Assembly (NCBI RefSeq): GCF_006363815.1
Contig: NZ_RRYT01000002.1
Location: 62,001 to 126,000 of the forward strand
Length of the DNA stretch: 64,000 nt
Source of the DNA: Thermomonospora catenispora
GTDB taxonomy: Bacteria > Actinomycetota > Actinomycetes > Streptosporangiales > Streptosporangiaceae
Direction: 5' to 3'
Below, in pieces: positions 1 to 8,741 of the stretch. The position numbers and the translations under genes are program-made. Under the pieces are notes generated by a model. The model had not been told where the DNA came from, made no database searches, and saw only the letters and a list, made by a program, of their open reading frames with translations. Position 1 is the first letter of the stretch, and the number at the start of each line of letters is the position of its first letter.

Positions 1-384
1 GGGCGCCACCTGGACGGTGTGCGGGTCGAGGAACGTCCCCCGGCCCTCGAACTCGGTGATCCCGTTCTTCTTCATCAGGTAGTGGACGCCCTTGACCCGG
101 CCTTCGGCGACCTGGCGGCTGCGCTGGAACGCCGCCCCGTAGTCGAACCGGACCTCCCCGTCCACCTCGATGCCGAACAGTTTGCGTTCGTTGGTGAAGA
201 TGTGCGCCAGCTCGGCGTTGCGCAGCAGGGCCTTGGAGGGGATGCAGCCCACGTTCAGGCAGACCCCGCCCCAGTAGCGCTCCTCGATGATCGCCGTCTT
301 GAGCCCGAGCTGTGCCGACCGGATCGCGGCGACATACCCACCCGGGCCCGCGCCCAGGACCACAACGTCAAAGTGAGTGCTCAT
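1..384 (-). CDS. lpdA: dihydrolipoyl dehydrogenase, N-terminal part (gene runs off the left edge)
   Basis: This is the E3 flavoprotein that reoxidises lipoamide in 2-oxoacid dehydrogenase complexes, using FAD and NAD+ in the cytoplasm. The 128 visible residues begin [16 protein letters not shown], a GxGxxG FAD-binding fold. They then carry the redox-active disulfide motif [13 protein letters not shown], with both cysteines, at about residues 39-51. The start is the ATG at 384. About 340 residues lie beyond the window, so only the first Rossmann fold and active-site disulfide can be checked. The gene downstream on this strand cannot be seen. The upstream neighbour ddaH is separated by 74 bp and a possible hairpin, so they are probably separate units. 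Confidence 0.95.
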   Translation of the reverse strand, partial: MSTHFDVVVLGAGPGGYVAAIRSAQLGLKTAIIEERYWGGVCLNVGCIPSKALLRNAELAHIFTNERKLFGIEVDGEVRFDYGAAFQRSRQVAEGRVKGVHYLMKKNGITEFEGRGTFLDPHTVQVAP

Positions 385-402
385 TCTTCGGACGATATGC
401 GC

Positions 403-437
403 CCGGGCGGGCCCCCGCATCTCGGAGGTCCGCCCGG
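403..437 (-). terminator. possible hairpin terminator after ddaH
   Basis: An 8-bp inverted repeat (CCGGGCGG / CCGCCCGG) lies just past the ddaH stop and before lpdA. It has no T-tract, as is usual in this window. The stem is short, so support is modest. Confidence 0.35.
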
Positions 438-458
438 CCCCGGGGAAGAGGGGCGAGA

Positions 459-1337
459 TCACACCCGGATCTCCAGGGTGCAGCACTTCGGGCCGCCCCC
501 GGCCTTGCGCAGCTCCGACAGATCCACGGGAACGGGCTCGTAGCCATGCCGCCGCAGCTGTGCGATCAGCCGCTGCGCCTCGGCGTTGATCACCACGTGC
601 CGGCCGTCGCAGACCGCGTTCAGCCCCAGCACCGCCGCGTCGTCCTCGTCGGCGATCAGCGCGTCCGGGAACAGCCGTTCCAACACCGCTCGGCTGCCGG
701 GGGAGAACGCCCCGGGGTAGTAGGCGACGTTCCGGCCGTCCAGGGGGAACAGCGCGGTGTCCAGGTGGTAGAACCGCGGGTCCACCAGCCGCAGCGTCAC
801 CACCGGGCGGCCCAGGAACTCCTGCGCCTCCTGGTGCGCGGCGACCTCGGTGCGGAACCCGGTCCCGGCCAGGATCAGCTCGTCCAGCACCAGGAAGTCG
901 CCCTCGCCCTCGTTGACGTGCTCCGCCTCCAGCACCTCGGTGAACCCGTTGTCGCGGAACCATGCGGCATAGGCGGGGCCTTCGGCCGCCCGCTCGGCGT
1001 GCCGGAACCGCGCCCCGTACACCCGTCCGTCGACCACCAGCGCGCCGTTGGCGGCGAACACCATGTCCGGCAGGCCCTCGACCGGCTCGATCAGCTCGAC
1101 CCGGTGCCCGAGCTCCAGATAGGTCTCGCGCAGCGCCTCCCACTGGGCCGCCGCCCGGTCCCGGTCGGCGCCGGCCTCCGGGTCCATCCACGGGTTGATC
1201 GCGTAGGTGACCGCGAAGTGCTCGGGAGGACACATCAGGAAGCGACGAGGCGACGCCTTCCGCGCGGTGGGCTCGGAGGCGACGCCGGCGGATGCGGCGG
1301 GGCCGGTCGTCGGCTCCATCGCCGGCGAAACGGTCAT
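459..1337 (-). CDS. ddaH: dimethylarginine dimethylaminohydrolase (dimethylargininase)
   Basis: Predicted to hydrolyse N-omega-methylated arginines to citrulline and methylamines. The guanidino-modifying enzyme fold shows [11 protein letters not shown] (about residues 89-99), NEGEGDF (142-148) with the acidic residues, [11 protein letters not shown] with catalytic His191, and a C-terminal [10 protein letters not shown] with a Cys285/Cys286 doublet supplying the nucleophile. At 292 aa the length suits the family plus about 30 poorly conserved N-terminal residues; an internal ATG (1319) is an alternative start. The ATG at 1337 has AGGAG 6-10 nt upstream. In many actinomycetes ddaH sits beside ornithine aminotransferase and an Lrp regulator; neither is adjacent here. 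The upstream region holds TAAG/CTTA inverted repeats that may be its operator. A related arginine deiminase activity cannot be excluded from sequence alone. Confidence 0.9.
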   Translation of the reverse strand: MTVSPAMEPTTGPAASAGVASEPTARKASPRRFLMCPPEHFAVTYAINPWMDPEAGADRDRAAAQWEALRETYLELGHRVELIEPVEGLPDMVFAANGALVVDGRVYGARFRHAERAAEGPAYAAWFRDNGFTEVLEAEHVNEGEGDFLVLDELILAGTGFRTEVAAHQEAQEFLGRPVVTLRLVDPRFYHLDTALFPLDGRNVAYYPGAFSPGSRAVLERLFPDALIADEDDAAVLGLNAVCDGRHVVINAEAQRLIAQLRRHGYEPVPVDLSELRKAGGGPKCCTLEIRV

Positions 1338-1374
1338 ACGGGCTCCTGTCCACTGAATCTGGCCGATACAGCAC

Positions 1375-1411
1375 GGGCTTACGATCCGTAAGCCTAAGAA
1401 CCGGTAAGCCC
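1375..1411. promoter_or_regulatory. clustered inverted repeats upstream of ddaH
   Basis: CTTACG-ATC-CGTAAG (1378-1392) is a perfect 6-bp inverted repeat. An outer pair GGGCTTAC (1375-1382) and GTAAGCCC (1404-1411) brackets it and a further CTAAG half-site. The cluster lies 38-74 bp upstream of the ddaH ATG and is AT-rich for this genome. That position and symmetry fit a dimeric repressor or activator site; the regulator is unknown. Confidence 0.5.
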
Positions 1412-1609
1412 GCCCCCCAAGGCGCCGATCTTGCGAAATGATGGTCGAACATTGCGTCTGCGGCGGCTGTCGCAGTCGATTCGTTGCGCGACGTGGAGGA
1501 ATGCGGTCTATGTCACGTCGTGTTCCTCGGAGCCGCCGGGCCGGGACCGTCCCGGCCTGACATACCGTCGAAAGGGAACTGGCGCGAGTGAGTCAGGAGG
1601 GAGAGCACA

Positions 1610-1966
1610 GTGCGCATCCCCAAGCGCGTCAACGACGCCTGGGACTGGGCGGAGAGCCACGGCCGCGTGACGGCGCTGATCGCGCTGACGCCGATTCTGG
1701 CCGTGGGGGCGCTGTGGTCGCCGGTGCTCGCCGCGTTCGCCTTGGGCGCCCTCGGCGCCGGGGTGGTGACCTACCTGCGGCTCGCTCGGCGGATCGCCCG
1801 GCTGCGGGCGGAGGTGGACGAGCTGTTGCGCGAGACCGGCCGGCTGCGGCAGCGCAACACCATGCTGGCCAGCGGGATCGTGCAGGCCGAGAGCGCGGCC
1901 ACGCAGAAGCTGCTGAGCATCCCCGAACTCAACGAGTACGCCGAGTCCGAGCGCAAGACCGCCTGA
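1610..1966 (+). CDS. small two-helix membrane protein with C-terminal coiled coil
   Basis: Function not recognised. The 118-aa protein has a short basic N-terminus and two hydrophobic stretches (about residues 21-37 and 38-56) that would make a hairpin in the membrane. A charged heptad-like helix follows (about 57-95: RLARRIARLRAEVDEL ...), ending in a polar tail. The GTG start at 1610 is fixed by AGGAGGGAG at 1596-1604. The gene stands alone and converges on cvnD, with a hairpin between them. The layout suggests a membrane-anchored scaffold or regulator, but no family is named. Confidence 0.7.
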   Translation: MRIPKRVNDAWDWAESHGRVTALIALTPILAVGALWSPVLAAFALGALGAGVVTYLRLARRIARLRAEVDELLRETGRLRQRNTMLASGIVQAESAATQKLLSIPELNEYAESERKTA

Positions 1967-1999
1967 GGGCGGATCGCCCGAGGCGCCGCACGACCGTGA

Positions 2000-2047
2000 C
2001 GGGACGTCCAGGTCGGCCCGGTGGGCCGAGCCGGCCGGGACGTCCCG
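2000..2047. terminator. bidirectional hairpin between convergent genes
   Basis: CGGGACGTCC (2000-2009) pairs with GGACGTCCCG (2038-2047). Inside sits TCGGCCC-GGT-GGGCCGA (2013-2029). It lies between the stop at 1966 and the end of cvnD, so it can serve both units. Confidence 0.6.
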
Positions 2048-2098
2048 CCCGACCGGCGCCGGGACGTCGCCCGGTGCCGGTGGCGCGTCCGCGGACGG

Positions 2099-2695
2099 TC
2101 AGGACTTGACCAGCATCCGCTGGGACATGGCGTGCTGCACCATCTCGATCAGCACCTGCTTGCAGGACTTCAGATCGCGCGCGTCGCAGAGCATGACCGG
2201 CACGTCGCCGTGGAGGTTCAGCGCCATCTTGATCTCGTCCAGCGAGTAGCGCTTGGCGCCGTCGAAGCAGTTGACCGCCACCACGAACGGGACCTTGCGG
2301 CGCTCGAAGTAGTCCACCGAGGGGAAGCAGTCGGCCAGCCGCCGGGTGTCGGCCAGCACCACCGCCCCCAGCGCGCCGCGCGAGACCTCGTCCCACATGA
2401 ACCAGAAGCGCTCCTGACCGGGTGTCCCGAACAGGTAGAGCACCAGGTCCTTGCGAATGGTGATGCGCCCGAAGTCCATCGCGACGGTGGTGGTGTCCTT
2501 GGCCTCCACCCCGGAGGTGTCGTCCACCCCCACGCCGCGGTCGGTCAGGATCTCCTCGGTGCGCAGCGGGGTGGTCTCCGAGACGGTGCCCACCATCGTG
2601 GTCTTGCCCACTCCGAAGCCGCCCGCGATCACGATCTTGACCGCGGTGGGCAGCTTGGGGCGCCCGGCGGCCCGGTCAGAGCGCACGGAGTCCAT
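2099..2695 (-). CDS. cvnD: conservon GTPase-like protein CvnD
   Basis: Small Ras-like ATP/GTP-binding protein of actinomycete conservons. In Streptomyces coelicolor, Cvn proteins form a membrane-associated complex likened to eukaryotic G-protein-coupled receptor systems. The P-loop GGFGVGKTT is at about residues 25-33. The DTT of EAKDTTTVAMDFG is a switch-I-like segment, and FGTPGQERF is the switch-II/G3 motif. The fourth motif is NCFD rather than the classical NKxD, as in the MglA/Cvn group. It is 198 aa, the usual size. It overlaps the end of cvnC by 20 nt, so the two are translationally linked. It is the last gene of the conservon. Confidence 0.93.
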   Translation of the reverse strand: MDSVRSDRAAGRPKLPTAVKIVIAGGFGVGKTTMVGTVSETTPLRTEEILTDRGVGVDDTSGVEAKDTTTVAMDFGRITIRKDLVLYLFGTPGQERFWFMWDEVSRGALGAVVLADTRRLADCFPSVDYFERRKVPFVVAVNCFDGAKRYSLDEIKMALNLHGDVPVMLCDARDLKSCKQVLIEMVQHAMSQRMLVKS

Positions 2696-3059
2696 TCAAC
2701 ACCGCCTCGTAAATCCTGATGTCGGTAATGTCGGCTTCCGGCTCGGGTTCCTGGATCGCTACGTAACCGCGCTCCAGCAGGTCGCCGAGCAGCACCCGGA
2801 CGGTGCTGACGGGCAGGTTCAGGTGGCCGGTGATCTCCGCCACGGACATCACGTCCTGGCACAACCGCATGATGGCCAGGTGCTCCGGCCCCAGGCCGAC
2901 CTCCGCCGTCGGCACCGGGCCGGTCGCGATCACCTGGGTGATCAGGTCGAATTTGCCCCGCACCGGTTGGATCCGGCCTCGGGTCATCACATAGGGGCGC
3001 ACCAGCGGCCCGGCGTGGTCGTCCAGGAGCCGCTCGGGCGTGTCCTCGGGTGTGGTCAT
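2676..3059 (-). CDS. cvnC: conservon DUF742 protein CvnC
   Basis: DUF742 protein of 127 aa, the third member of the conservon. After a short acidic N-terminus it carries LVRPYVMTRGR, typical of DUF742. A winged-helix-like segment follows (HLAIMRLCQDVMSVAEITGHLNLPV, then TVRVLLGDLLERGYV). In conservons it acts in the complex with CvnA, CvnB and CvnD. The ATG at 3059 overlaps the cvnB stop in an ATGA, and its 3' end overlaps cvnD. No DNA-binding activity can be claimed from the helical segment alone. Confidence 0.93.
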   Translation of the reverse strand: MTTPEDTPERLLDDHAGPLVRPYVMTRGRIQPVRGKFDLITQVIATGPVPTAEVGLGPEHLAIMRLCQDVMSVAEITGHLNLPVSTVRVLLGDLLERGYVAIQEPEPEADITDIRIYEAVLNGLRAL

Positions 3060-3478
3060 GACCGTGTCGGGCTCTCCGTCACCTCTGTCCGTGCCGATGT
3101 GCTCAGGTGGTGGCCCACGCTGGTGACCAGCATCGCCATCTCATAGGCCACCAGGCCCACGTCGGCGTCCTCGCTGGTCAGCACCGCCAGGCAGGCGCCC
3201 TTGCCGGCCACCGTCACCAGCAGGAACGCCGTCTTCATCTCGATGATGGTCTGGCGTACCGCTCCGCCGCCGAACCGCTCCCCGGCGCCGCGCGCCAGGC
3301 TCTGGATCCCGGCGGCCACCGCCGACAGATGCTCGGCGTCGTCCTGGCTCATGCCCTTGGAGGCGGCCATCAGCAGGCCGTCGGCGCTGAGCACGACGGC
3401 GTGCTGGGCCTCGGCCACCCGGTCGACCAGGTCGTCCAGCAACCAGGCCAGGTCAACGGAGGAACCTGTCTTCTGCAC
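3056..3478 (-). CDS. cvnB: conservon roadblock/LC7 protein CvnB
   Basis: Roadblock/LC7-fold protein of 140 aa. In conservons this family partners the GTPase and may act as its regulator. The fold is visible from WLLDDLVDRV through HAVVLSADGLLMAAS, AVAAGIQSLARGAGERF and FLLVTVAGKGACLAVL to MAMLVTSVGHHL. The start is GTG at 3478, with AAGGA about 10 nt upstream. It follows cvnA after 50 bp and overlaps cvnC by 4 nt. Confidence 0.92.
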   Translation of the reverse strand: MQKTGSSVDLAWLLDDLVDRVAEAQHAVVLSADGLLMAASKGMSQDDAEHLSAVAAGIQSLARGAGERFGGGAVRQTIIEMKTAFLLVTVAGKGACLAVLTSEDADVGLVAYEMAMLVTSVGHHLSTSARTEVTESPTRS

Positions 3479-3528
3479 CTCTAACCGTCCTTGTGTCGAT
3501 GAGTTCGTCGGCGCGGCTTCGGTTCGCT

Positions 3529-6030
3529 CTAGGACTCGGGCTCGTCGTCCTCGTCCGAGACCGCCTGGGACGCGGCCTTCTTGGCGGCGTCCGAACGACC
3601 CCGGCGGGTGCCCGACTGGTAGGCGCCTACGATGCGGCGGATCTCCTCGGGCGAGCGCAGGAGCTCCTCGTCCTCCTCGTCGCTCTCCGCCGCGGTGATC
3701 GGTGCCTCGGTGCGCAGTTGCGGGACCAGGTTGGCCTGCGGAACCCGCATGGGCAGGCCGCCCGGCGTGTGCGCGGTCTCCGGTACGGGGGGTGGATTCT
3801 CGGGCATCGGGCTCCCGGAGGTCTCGGTGGTGGCGGTGGGCGACCCGCCGCTTGCGGCCTGCGGCCGGTCGGCGGACGCGTCAGGGGACGGTGTGGAGCC
3901 GGGCGCCGGCAGGAGGTCCGGCCCGGCGGCCCGGTCGATCGGCAGCGGCACCGGGGCGGGCAGCGGCTCCTGCCGCCCGTCCGCGGATGCGGCCGCCGCG
4001 CCCTCCGCCGGGGCGTCCGGCCGCTCGCCGCGTGCGATCTCGCCCTGCTGCGCCCCGGCGGGGGCCGCGGCCATCGCCGGCGCGCCGCCCACCCGGCGGG
4101 TCAGCTCGTCCTCGACGTTCTCCACCACCAGGTCGTGCGGGATGACCACCACCGCGGTGGTGCCGCCGTAGGCCGAACGCTTGAGCTGCACCCGGACGTG
4201 GTAGCGCTCGGCCAGCCGGCCGACCACGTACAGCCCGAGCTGGACGGACCCGGAGGGGTTGAACTCCGGCGGGTTGGCGATCCGGTCGTTGATCTCCGCC
4301 AGCTTCTCGTCGGTCATGCCGAGCCCGCGGTCCTCGATCTCGATCGCGAACCCGCTGGCCACCGGCTGTCCACCGACCTGGACGGTGGTGTAGGGCGGAG
4401 AGAACGACACGGCGTTCTCGATCAGCTCCGCCAGCAGGTGGGTGATGTCGCCCACGGCCCGTCCGACCAGACCGACCTGGCCGAACGGCAGCACCGTGAC
4501 TCGGGTGTAGTCCTCGATCTCGGCGACCGCGGCGCGGACCACGTCCACCATCGGCACCGCCCGTCGCCAGCCGCGCGCCGGGACGGAGCCGGACAGCACG
4601 ATGAGGTTCTCGGCGTTGCGCCGCATGCGGGTGGCCAGGTGGTCGAGCCGGAACAGATCCTCCATGTCCCGGTCCGGCATGTCCCTGCGCTCCATCTCGT
4701 CCAGCAGGGACAGCTGCCGGTGCAGCAGCGTCTGCGAACGGCGGGCTAGGCTGAGCAGCATGTCGCGGAAGTTGCGGCGCAGCTCGGCCTGCTCGACCGC
4801 GGTCCGAATGGCGGTCTCCTGCACCGCGTTGAACGCCTTGCCCACCTGCCCGATCACGTCGTCGCCGAACTGCAGCGGCGGGGCCTCGGCCGACACGTCC
4901 ACGGTCTCCCCGTGACCGAGCCGCTCGACCACGCTGGGCAGACGCTTGTTGGCCAGCTCCCACGCGGCGGTGCGGAGCAGCTCCAGCTGACGGAGCAGGG
5001 TCCGGGCGGTGGTGATCGACAGCACGATCGAGGCGATGACGGCCACCATGCCCAGACCGCCGGCCAGGATCAGCCGGACGATGATGCCGGCGGCCACCGG
5101 CTTGGAACGTTCGAGCAGGTCGTCACCGCCGGCCCGCACGATCCGCTCCACGCCCTCCAGGGCGGGCTGGGTGGCGGCGTGCCACTCGCCGGCCTCCACC
5201 GGGGGACGGGTGCGGGCCCGCCCCTTGGAGATCATCAGATTCTCCAGCGTCTGCAGCCGCCGGAACTCGGAGCTCTTGGTGAACTCCTCGTAACGGGCCC
5301 GGTCGGCGGGCGGCAGTTCCGCCGCGGCCTCATCGTGCAGGGTCCGCTGAGCGCCGACCAGCTGGGTGAACTCGACCAGGTCGGCCTCGGTGGGGCGACC
5401 GGCGGTCAACACCCCGGCCAGGTGCGCGTCCTCCCTGGAGAGCATCTCCTTGGCCCGGACCAGCGCGTTGAGGGTGCGGCTGTCCTTGACGATCTGCTCG
5501 TCGTCGAGGCTGGCACCGGTCGCGCCGAACACCGAGAAGGCGGAGTCGATGATCGAGTTGTAGCTCGCCGCCGCCGCGGTGCGGCTCGGCCGCAGCGTGT
5601 TGACCTGGCCGCGGACGACCTTGAGGGTGTTCAGCCCCTTGAGCAGCTCATCGATGCGGGCCTCCAGGGTGTCGCTGGCCGCGCGGGCCACGTCGTCGCC
5701 CTTGACCGACTCGCTGAACTTGGCCACGGCCTGGTCGGTGCGCGCCCGCTGAGCGTCCAGCGGCTGCCGCGGCTGCCGGCCGGCGCCGCCGAGGTAGACC
5801 ATGGTGAGCCGGCGCTCCTCCTGGAGGGCGGTCACCAGCTCGACGCCGGGACGGCTGACCTTTTGGTCCAGTGTGTTGGCCCACAGCAGGCTGAGGCCGT
5901 CCTGCACGGTGACCCACGCGGCGAACGCCCAGAGCGCGGCGAGCGAGGCCAGCAGTGCTGTCACCTTGGCTCGCACACGCGAGTTGCGGAAACGCATTAC
6001 ACCCGCCCAAAGAGATACAGGTAATGACAC
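3529..6030 (-). CDS. cvnA: conservon sensor histidine kinase-like protein CvnA
   Basis: Membrane sensor of the conservon, 833 aa. A first membrane helix lies at about residues 22-42 and a second at about 310-335. Between them is a roughly 265-residue extracytoplasmic nitrate/nitrite-sensor-type domain. A HAMP-like linker, a DHp-like helix pair (RNFRDMLLSLARRSQ ... DHLATRMRR) and a HATPase domain follow, with N-box ELIENAVSFSPP and G-box EDRGLGMTDE. The last ~200 residues are a Pro/Ala/Glu-rich low-complexity tail with acidic patches. The ATG at 6030 follows a 200-bp AT-richer region. The ligand is unknown. Its position behind the terpene genes raises the possibility that the conservon senses or controls that pathway. 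Confidence 0.93.
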   Translation of the reverse strand: MSLPVSLWAGVMRFRNSRVRAKVTALLASLAALWAFAAWVTVQDGLSLLWANTLDQKVSRPGVELVTALQEERRLTMVYLGGAGRQPRQPLDAQRARTDQAVAKFSESVKGDDVARAASDTLEARIDELLKGLNTLKVVRGQVNTLRPSRTAAAASYNSIIDSAFSVFGATGASLDDEQIVKDSRTLNALVRAKEMLSREDAHLAGVLTAGRPTEADLVEFTQLVGAQRTLHDEAAAELPPADRARYEEFTKSSEFRRLQTLENLMISKGRARTRPPVEAGEWHAATQPALEGVERIVRAGGDDLLERSKPVAAGIIVRLILAGGLGMVAVIASIVLSITTARTLLRQLELLRTAAWELANKRLPSVVERLGHGETVDVSAEAPPLQFGDDVIGQVGKAFNAVQETAIRTAVEQAELRRNFRDMLLSLARRSQTLLHRQLSLLDEMERRDMPDRDMEDLFRLDHLATRMRRNAENLIVLSGSVPARGWRRAVPMVDVVRAAVAEIEDYTRVTVLPFGQVGLVGRAVGDITHLLAELIENAVSFSPPYTTVQVGGQPVASGFAIEIEDRGLGMTDEKLAEINDRIANPPEFNPSGSVQLGLYVVGRLAERYHVRVQLKRSAYGGTTAVVVIPHDLVVENVEDELTRRVGGAPAMAAAPAGAQQGEIARGERPDAPAEGAAAASADGRQEPLPAPVPLPIDRAAGPDLLPAPGSTPSPDASADRPQAASGGSPTATTETSGSPMPENPPPVPETAHTPGGLPMRVPQANLVPQLRTEAPITAAESDEEDEELLRSPEEIRRIVGAYQSGTRRGRSDAAKKAASQAVSDEDDEPES

Positions 6031-6168
6031 TGCAACCTGTTCTTACTTAAAGCCAAGGTTGCGAAGCGTAGGACACGATAGCGCGACATAAGGCAACACG
6101 CTGCGCCGCATGGCGGGGATCCTAGCAACGCCATCTAGGGCGCTCAAGGCAACTTCTTACAAGTAAGA
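6017..6168. promoter_or_regulatory. probable cvnA promoter region with two inverted repeats
   Basis: This is an AT-rich island between the class II cyclase stop and cvnA. It holds ACAGGT-N12-ACCTGT (6017-6040), just upstream of the cvnA ATG, and TCTTAC-AA-GTAAGA (6155-6168). The latter resembles the CTTAC...GTAAG repeat upstream of ddaH. No promoter hexamers were assigned with confidence. Confidence 0.4.
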
Positions 6169-6233
6169 CGTCGTCGCCTTTTGGGGTGTTTGTCACAATT
6201 TATGGGGTCGGTTGGGCGGGACGGACGACATCG

Positions 6234-7829
6234 TCACTCCAGCGGTCCGGACACGTGCAGAGCTGCCAAGATGTTCGCCTGCACGATCGCGGTGGGCGCG
6301 TACAAGTCCTTGTCGTGCCACAGCGGCGGGAATCCCGCCGAGCCGTCGATCTCCGTCAGCAACCGGGCGCGGCCTCGGGCGATCGCGCGCATGTGACGTT
6401 CCTCTCTCGGCCGGTCGCCGGAGGCCAGGATCTGCAGCGCGTACGCGGTCTCCTCCGCGGTCCCCTCCCAGCGTCCCCAGGATCCGTCCGGCCGTTGGGT
6501 GTCCAGCACCCACCGGGTCGCCGCCTCCACCGCGGCGGCCGCGATCGCGCCGCCGAACCCGCGCAGCGCGAGCACGCAGCAGGCGGTCGCGTAATACGGG
6601 GAGGCGTGCCAGCGGTCGTCCCAGCTCCCGTCCTCCCGCTGATGCTCCAACAGCAGCGCGGAGAGCCGGCGCACCGTCTCGGCGTACCGGGGCGGCGCCT
6701 CGGGCGCGGCGGCCGCGTAGTGGCCGAACGCCTCCAGCACGTGCGCGTTGACGGTGACGGAGAACCCGTCCTCCCCCGGCCAGGTGCAAAAGTGGGTGCC
6801 CAGATCGAACGGCCGCAGCGGATCCGGCGCGGGCGGCGGCTGATGGAAGCCGAGGGCGTACAGGGCGGCGGAGGTGGTGTCGGCGTCCTTGGGCAGCCCG
6901 CCTCCGGCGGGGGTGCCCCCCTCGGCCAGCGCCTCCCGCAGGCTGGCGACCACCTCGGCCGGCGGGTCCACGGCGATGCCCGCCCGGCCCAGGATGGACA
7001 CCACCCAGGCCCGCTCGAACACGGTGATGGGCAGGCCGCACGGCACCGGCCCGCGGTGCCGGCTCACCACCGCCTCCAGGAAGCGCAGGGCCGGCTCGTC
7101 GGGGCTGCGGCGCCCGGTCCGGGCCAGCCAGGCCGCGGTCGCCGCCGGGGCGGCGCCCACCGAACCGGACGCATCGGGCCGGACGCGCGCCAGCGCGGGC
7201 TCGGAGAGCTCGATGATCTCCAGTGCGTGCAGCAGCTTCTCCGGCAGATCGGCGCCCTCCCCCAGAACGCGGCGGAGCGCGACGAACCGGTCGGCCGGCA
7301 GCCCGGACGGCGCCGCCAGCCGCCGCTCGGCGGGCCAGCCGGGCGGCGGCTGGGGCGAGCGGTCCAGGTGCCGGTTGATCGCCTCGATGAGGGAGTGCGC
7401 GATCACGTCGGCGGCGGGCATGTCCGGGATGTCCAGATCGGGCCGGGTCAGCAGATCGGCCAGCAGGCGCAGGCCCCGGCCGGCCGCCGCGGCCAGCCGG
7501 GGACGGTCCGGTCCCGCCTCGTGCAGGGAGGCCAGGAGCGCCTCGACGGCGCTGAGCGTGGGGACCAGCGCATAGCCACCGGGCGCCCCCCAGCCGCCGT
7601 CCGGCCGCTGGCTGTCGAGCAGATAGGCCAGCCGCTGCTCGTGTCCGGTCAGCCAGGGGGCCAGGGAGACCACCCGTCCCGTCTCATAGACCGAGGGCGA
7701 GGTCTGGCCCCACGGCTCGTGCAGCAGCCCGTCGAGCAGCTTCTGCGCCTGCTCGCGCAGGTCCGCGGGCACCAGGCCGCGCCCGGCGTCCGGGGCCGCG
7801 GCGGCCGGGAGGGAGAAGTCCGTGGTCAC
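6234..7829 (-). CDS. class II terpene cyclase (labdane/drimane-type, prenyltransferase-squalene oxidase fold)
   Basis: Predicted protonation-initiated cyclase acting on a prenyl diphosphate such as GGPP or FPP while keeping the diphosphate. The 531-aa alpha-barrel protein has QW-type repeats (QRPDGGWG at about 75-82, QREDGSWDD, QRPDGSWG). The catalytic region is LPKDADTTS, giving D315-A-D317-T-T. The middle Asp of the DxDD motif, the general acid in class II cyclases, is kept, but the fourth position is Thr. The GTG at 7829 overlaps the stop of the class I synthase (GTGA), so the two are coupled. Product size (C15 or C20) cannot be told from sequence, and no prenyl diphosphate synthase lies in the window. 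Confidence 0.85.
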   Translation of the reverse strand: MTTDFSLPAAAAPDAGRGLVPADLREQAQKLLDGLLHEPWGQTSPSVYETGRVVSLAPWLTGHEQRLAYLLDSQRPDGGWGAPGGYALVPTLSAVEALLASLHEAGPDRPRLAAAAGRGLRLLADLLTRPDLDIPDMPAADVIAHSLIEAINRHLDRSPQPPPGWPAERRLAAPSGLPADRFVALRRVLGEGADLPEKLLHALEIIELSEPALARVRPDASGSVGAAPAATAAWLARTGRRSPDEPALRFLEAVVSRHRGPVPCGLPITVFERAWVVSILGRAGIAVDPPAEVVASLREALAEGGTPAGGGLPKDADTTSAALYALGFHQPPPAPDPLRPFDLGTHFCTWPGEDGFSVTVNAHVLEAFGHYAAAAPEAPPRYAETVRRLSALLLEHQREDGSWDDRWHASPYYATACCVLALRGFGGAIAAAAVEAATRWVLDTQRPDGSWGRWEGTAEETAYALQILASGDRPREERHMRAIARGRARLLTEIDGSAGFPPLWHDKDLYAPTAIVQANILAALHVSGPLE

Positions 7830-8725
7830 AGCGGCCCCCAGAAGTCGGTCATCCCGTAGAAACCGGTGCTCCAGCCGATCTGGCGTTCCAGGTATTCGGC
7901 CTGGAGGGGGTTGCGCTCGCGCACCGGCGCGATCAGCCTGCGGCAGTTCTCGACCAGATCGGCGATCCGCCGGGTGACGTGGTCGCGGTCGACCCCGAGC
8001 ATCAGCGCGTTGAGATCGCCCCACTCCACGTCGCGCTGATAGGTGGCCAGGTCGTTGAGCAGGCGCAGGATGCGCTGGATCTCCTCGCTGATCACCCACA
8101 GCTCGTCGAGGTTGTCGTGGGTCCACCGGTCGCCGGTGGCGATCCAGTGCGAGAGGTTGACGAACGTGGAGCCGAAGTTGTCGGCGTTGGCGAGGTACTC
8201 CTCGAAGGAGGGGAGCGGCGCGCCGCTTCGGGAGTGCGCCGTCTTCCACTCCCACTCCCGGGTGACCCCGCGCAGGTAGAGCTCGACCTGGCCGCCCCAG
8301 CGCTCGCGCAGTCGCGGGAACGCCGGGACCTCGGCCAGCTCGTCCCGGATGTCGGCGAGGAAGCGCCCGAGCATGTCGTCGTCGGCGGGCGGCGCCCCGC
8401 CCACGATGTCCATGCACCGCTCGGCCGTGGCGTCGATCTCCTCCCGGGACGAGGCGACGTAGTCGATGACCCAGTCGATCGCGAAGATCCACAGCGTGGC
8501 GCGGTTGGCCATGCGCAGCTCGTCCGCCGTCGCCCACGGCGCGCCGAACGCGTTGGCCAGCGTGACGGAGCTGTAGAGCCGTGCGTCGAAGGCCCGGGGG
8601 AACAGTCCCGGGTACTCCTGCTCGCACTTGATCAGGTCGCGCTGGCAGTCGGCGGCCAGGGCGCTGATCCTTCCCTGCTCGGCGGCGATCCGGAGCAGGT
8701 CGGAATCGGAATCGGTGATGTGCAC
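7826..8725 (-). CDS. class I terpene synthase
   Basis: Predicted ionisation-type terpene synthase, 299 aa. The metal-binding motifs are D84-W-V-I-D88, a DxxxD version of the Asp-rich motif in the FAIDWVIDYV helix, and N224-D-x-x-T228-x-x-x-D232 (NDLATYQRD), the NSE/DTE-type motif. GDLNALML follows. The length is near the catalytic alpha domain alone, as for bacterial class I enzymes. It lies 16 bp after the P450 and overlaps the class II cyclase by 4 nt. It would most simply ionise the bicyclic diphosphate made by that partner, as in bacterial ent-kaurene or labdane pathways. Acting directly on FPP or GGPP is the alternative. Confidence 0.85.
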   Translation of the reverse strand: MHITDSDSDLLRIAAEQGRISALAADCQRDLIKCEQEYPGLFPRAFDARLYSSVTLANAFGAPWATADELRMANRATLWIFAIDWVIDYVASSREEIDATAERCMDIVGGAPPADDDMLGRFLADIRDELAEVPAFPRLRERWGGQVELYLRGVTREWEWKTAHSRSGAPLPSFEEYLANADNFGSTFVNLSHWIATGDRWTHDNLDELWVISEEIQRILRLLNDLATYQRDVEWGDLNALMLGVDRDHVTRRIADLVENCRRLIAPVRERNPLQAEYLERQIGWSTGFYGMTDFWGPL

Positions 8726-8741
8726 GTGCGATCCCCGTCCG

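Noticed and set aside
7829-8627. Extending the class II cyclase upstream to an ATG at 8627
   Set aside because: That region is the class I synthase in another frame. The GTG at 7829 in a GTGA overlap gives normal family length.
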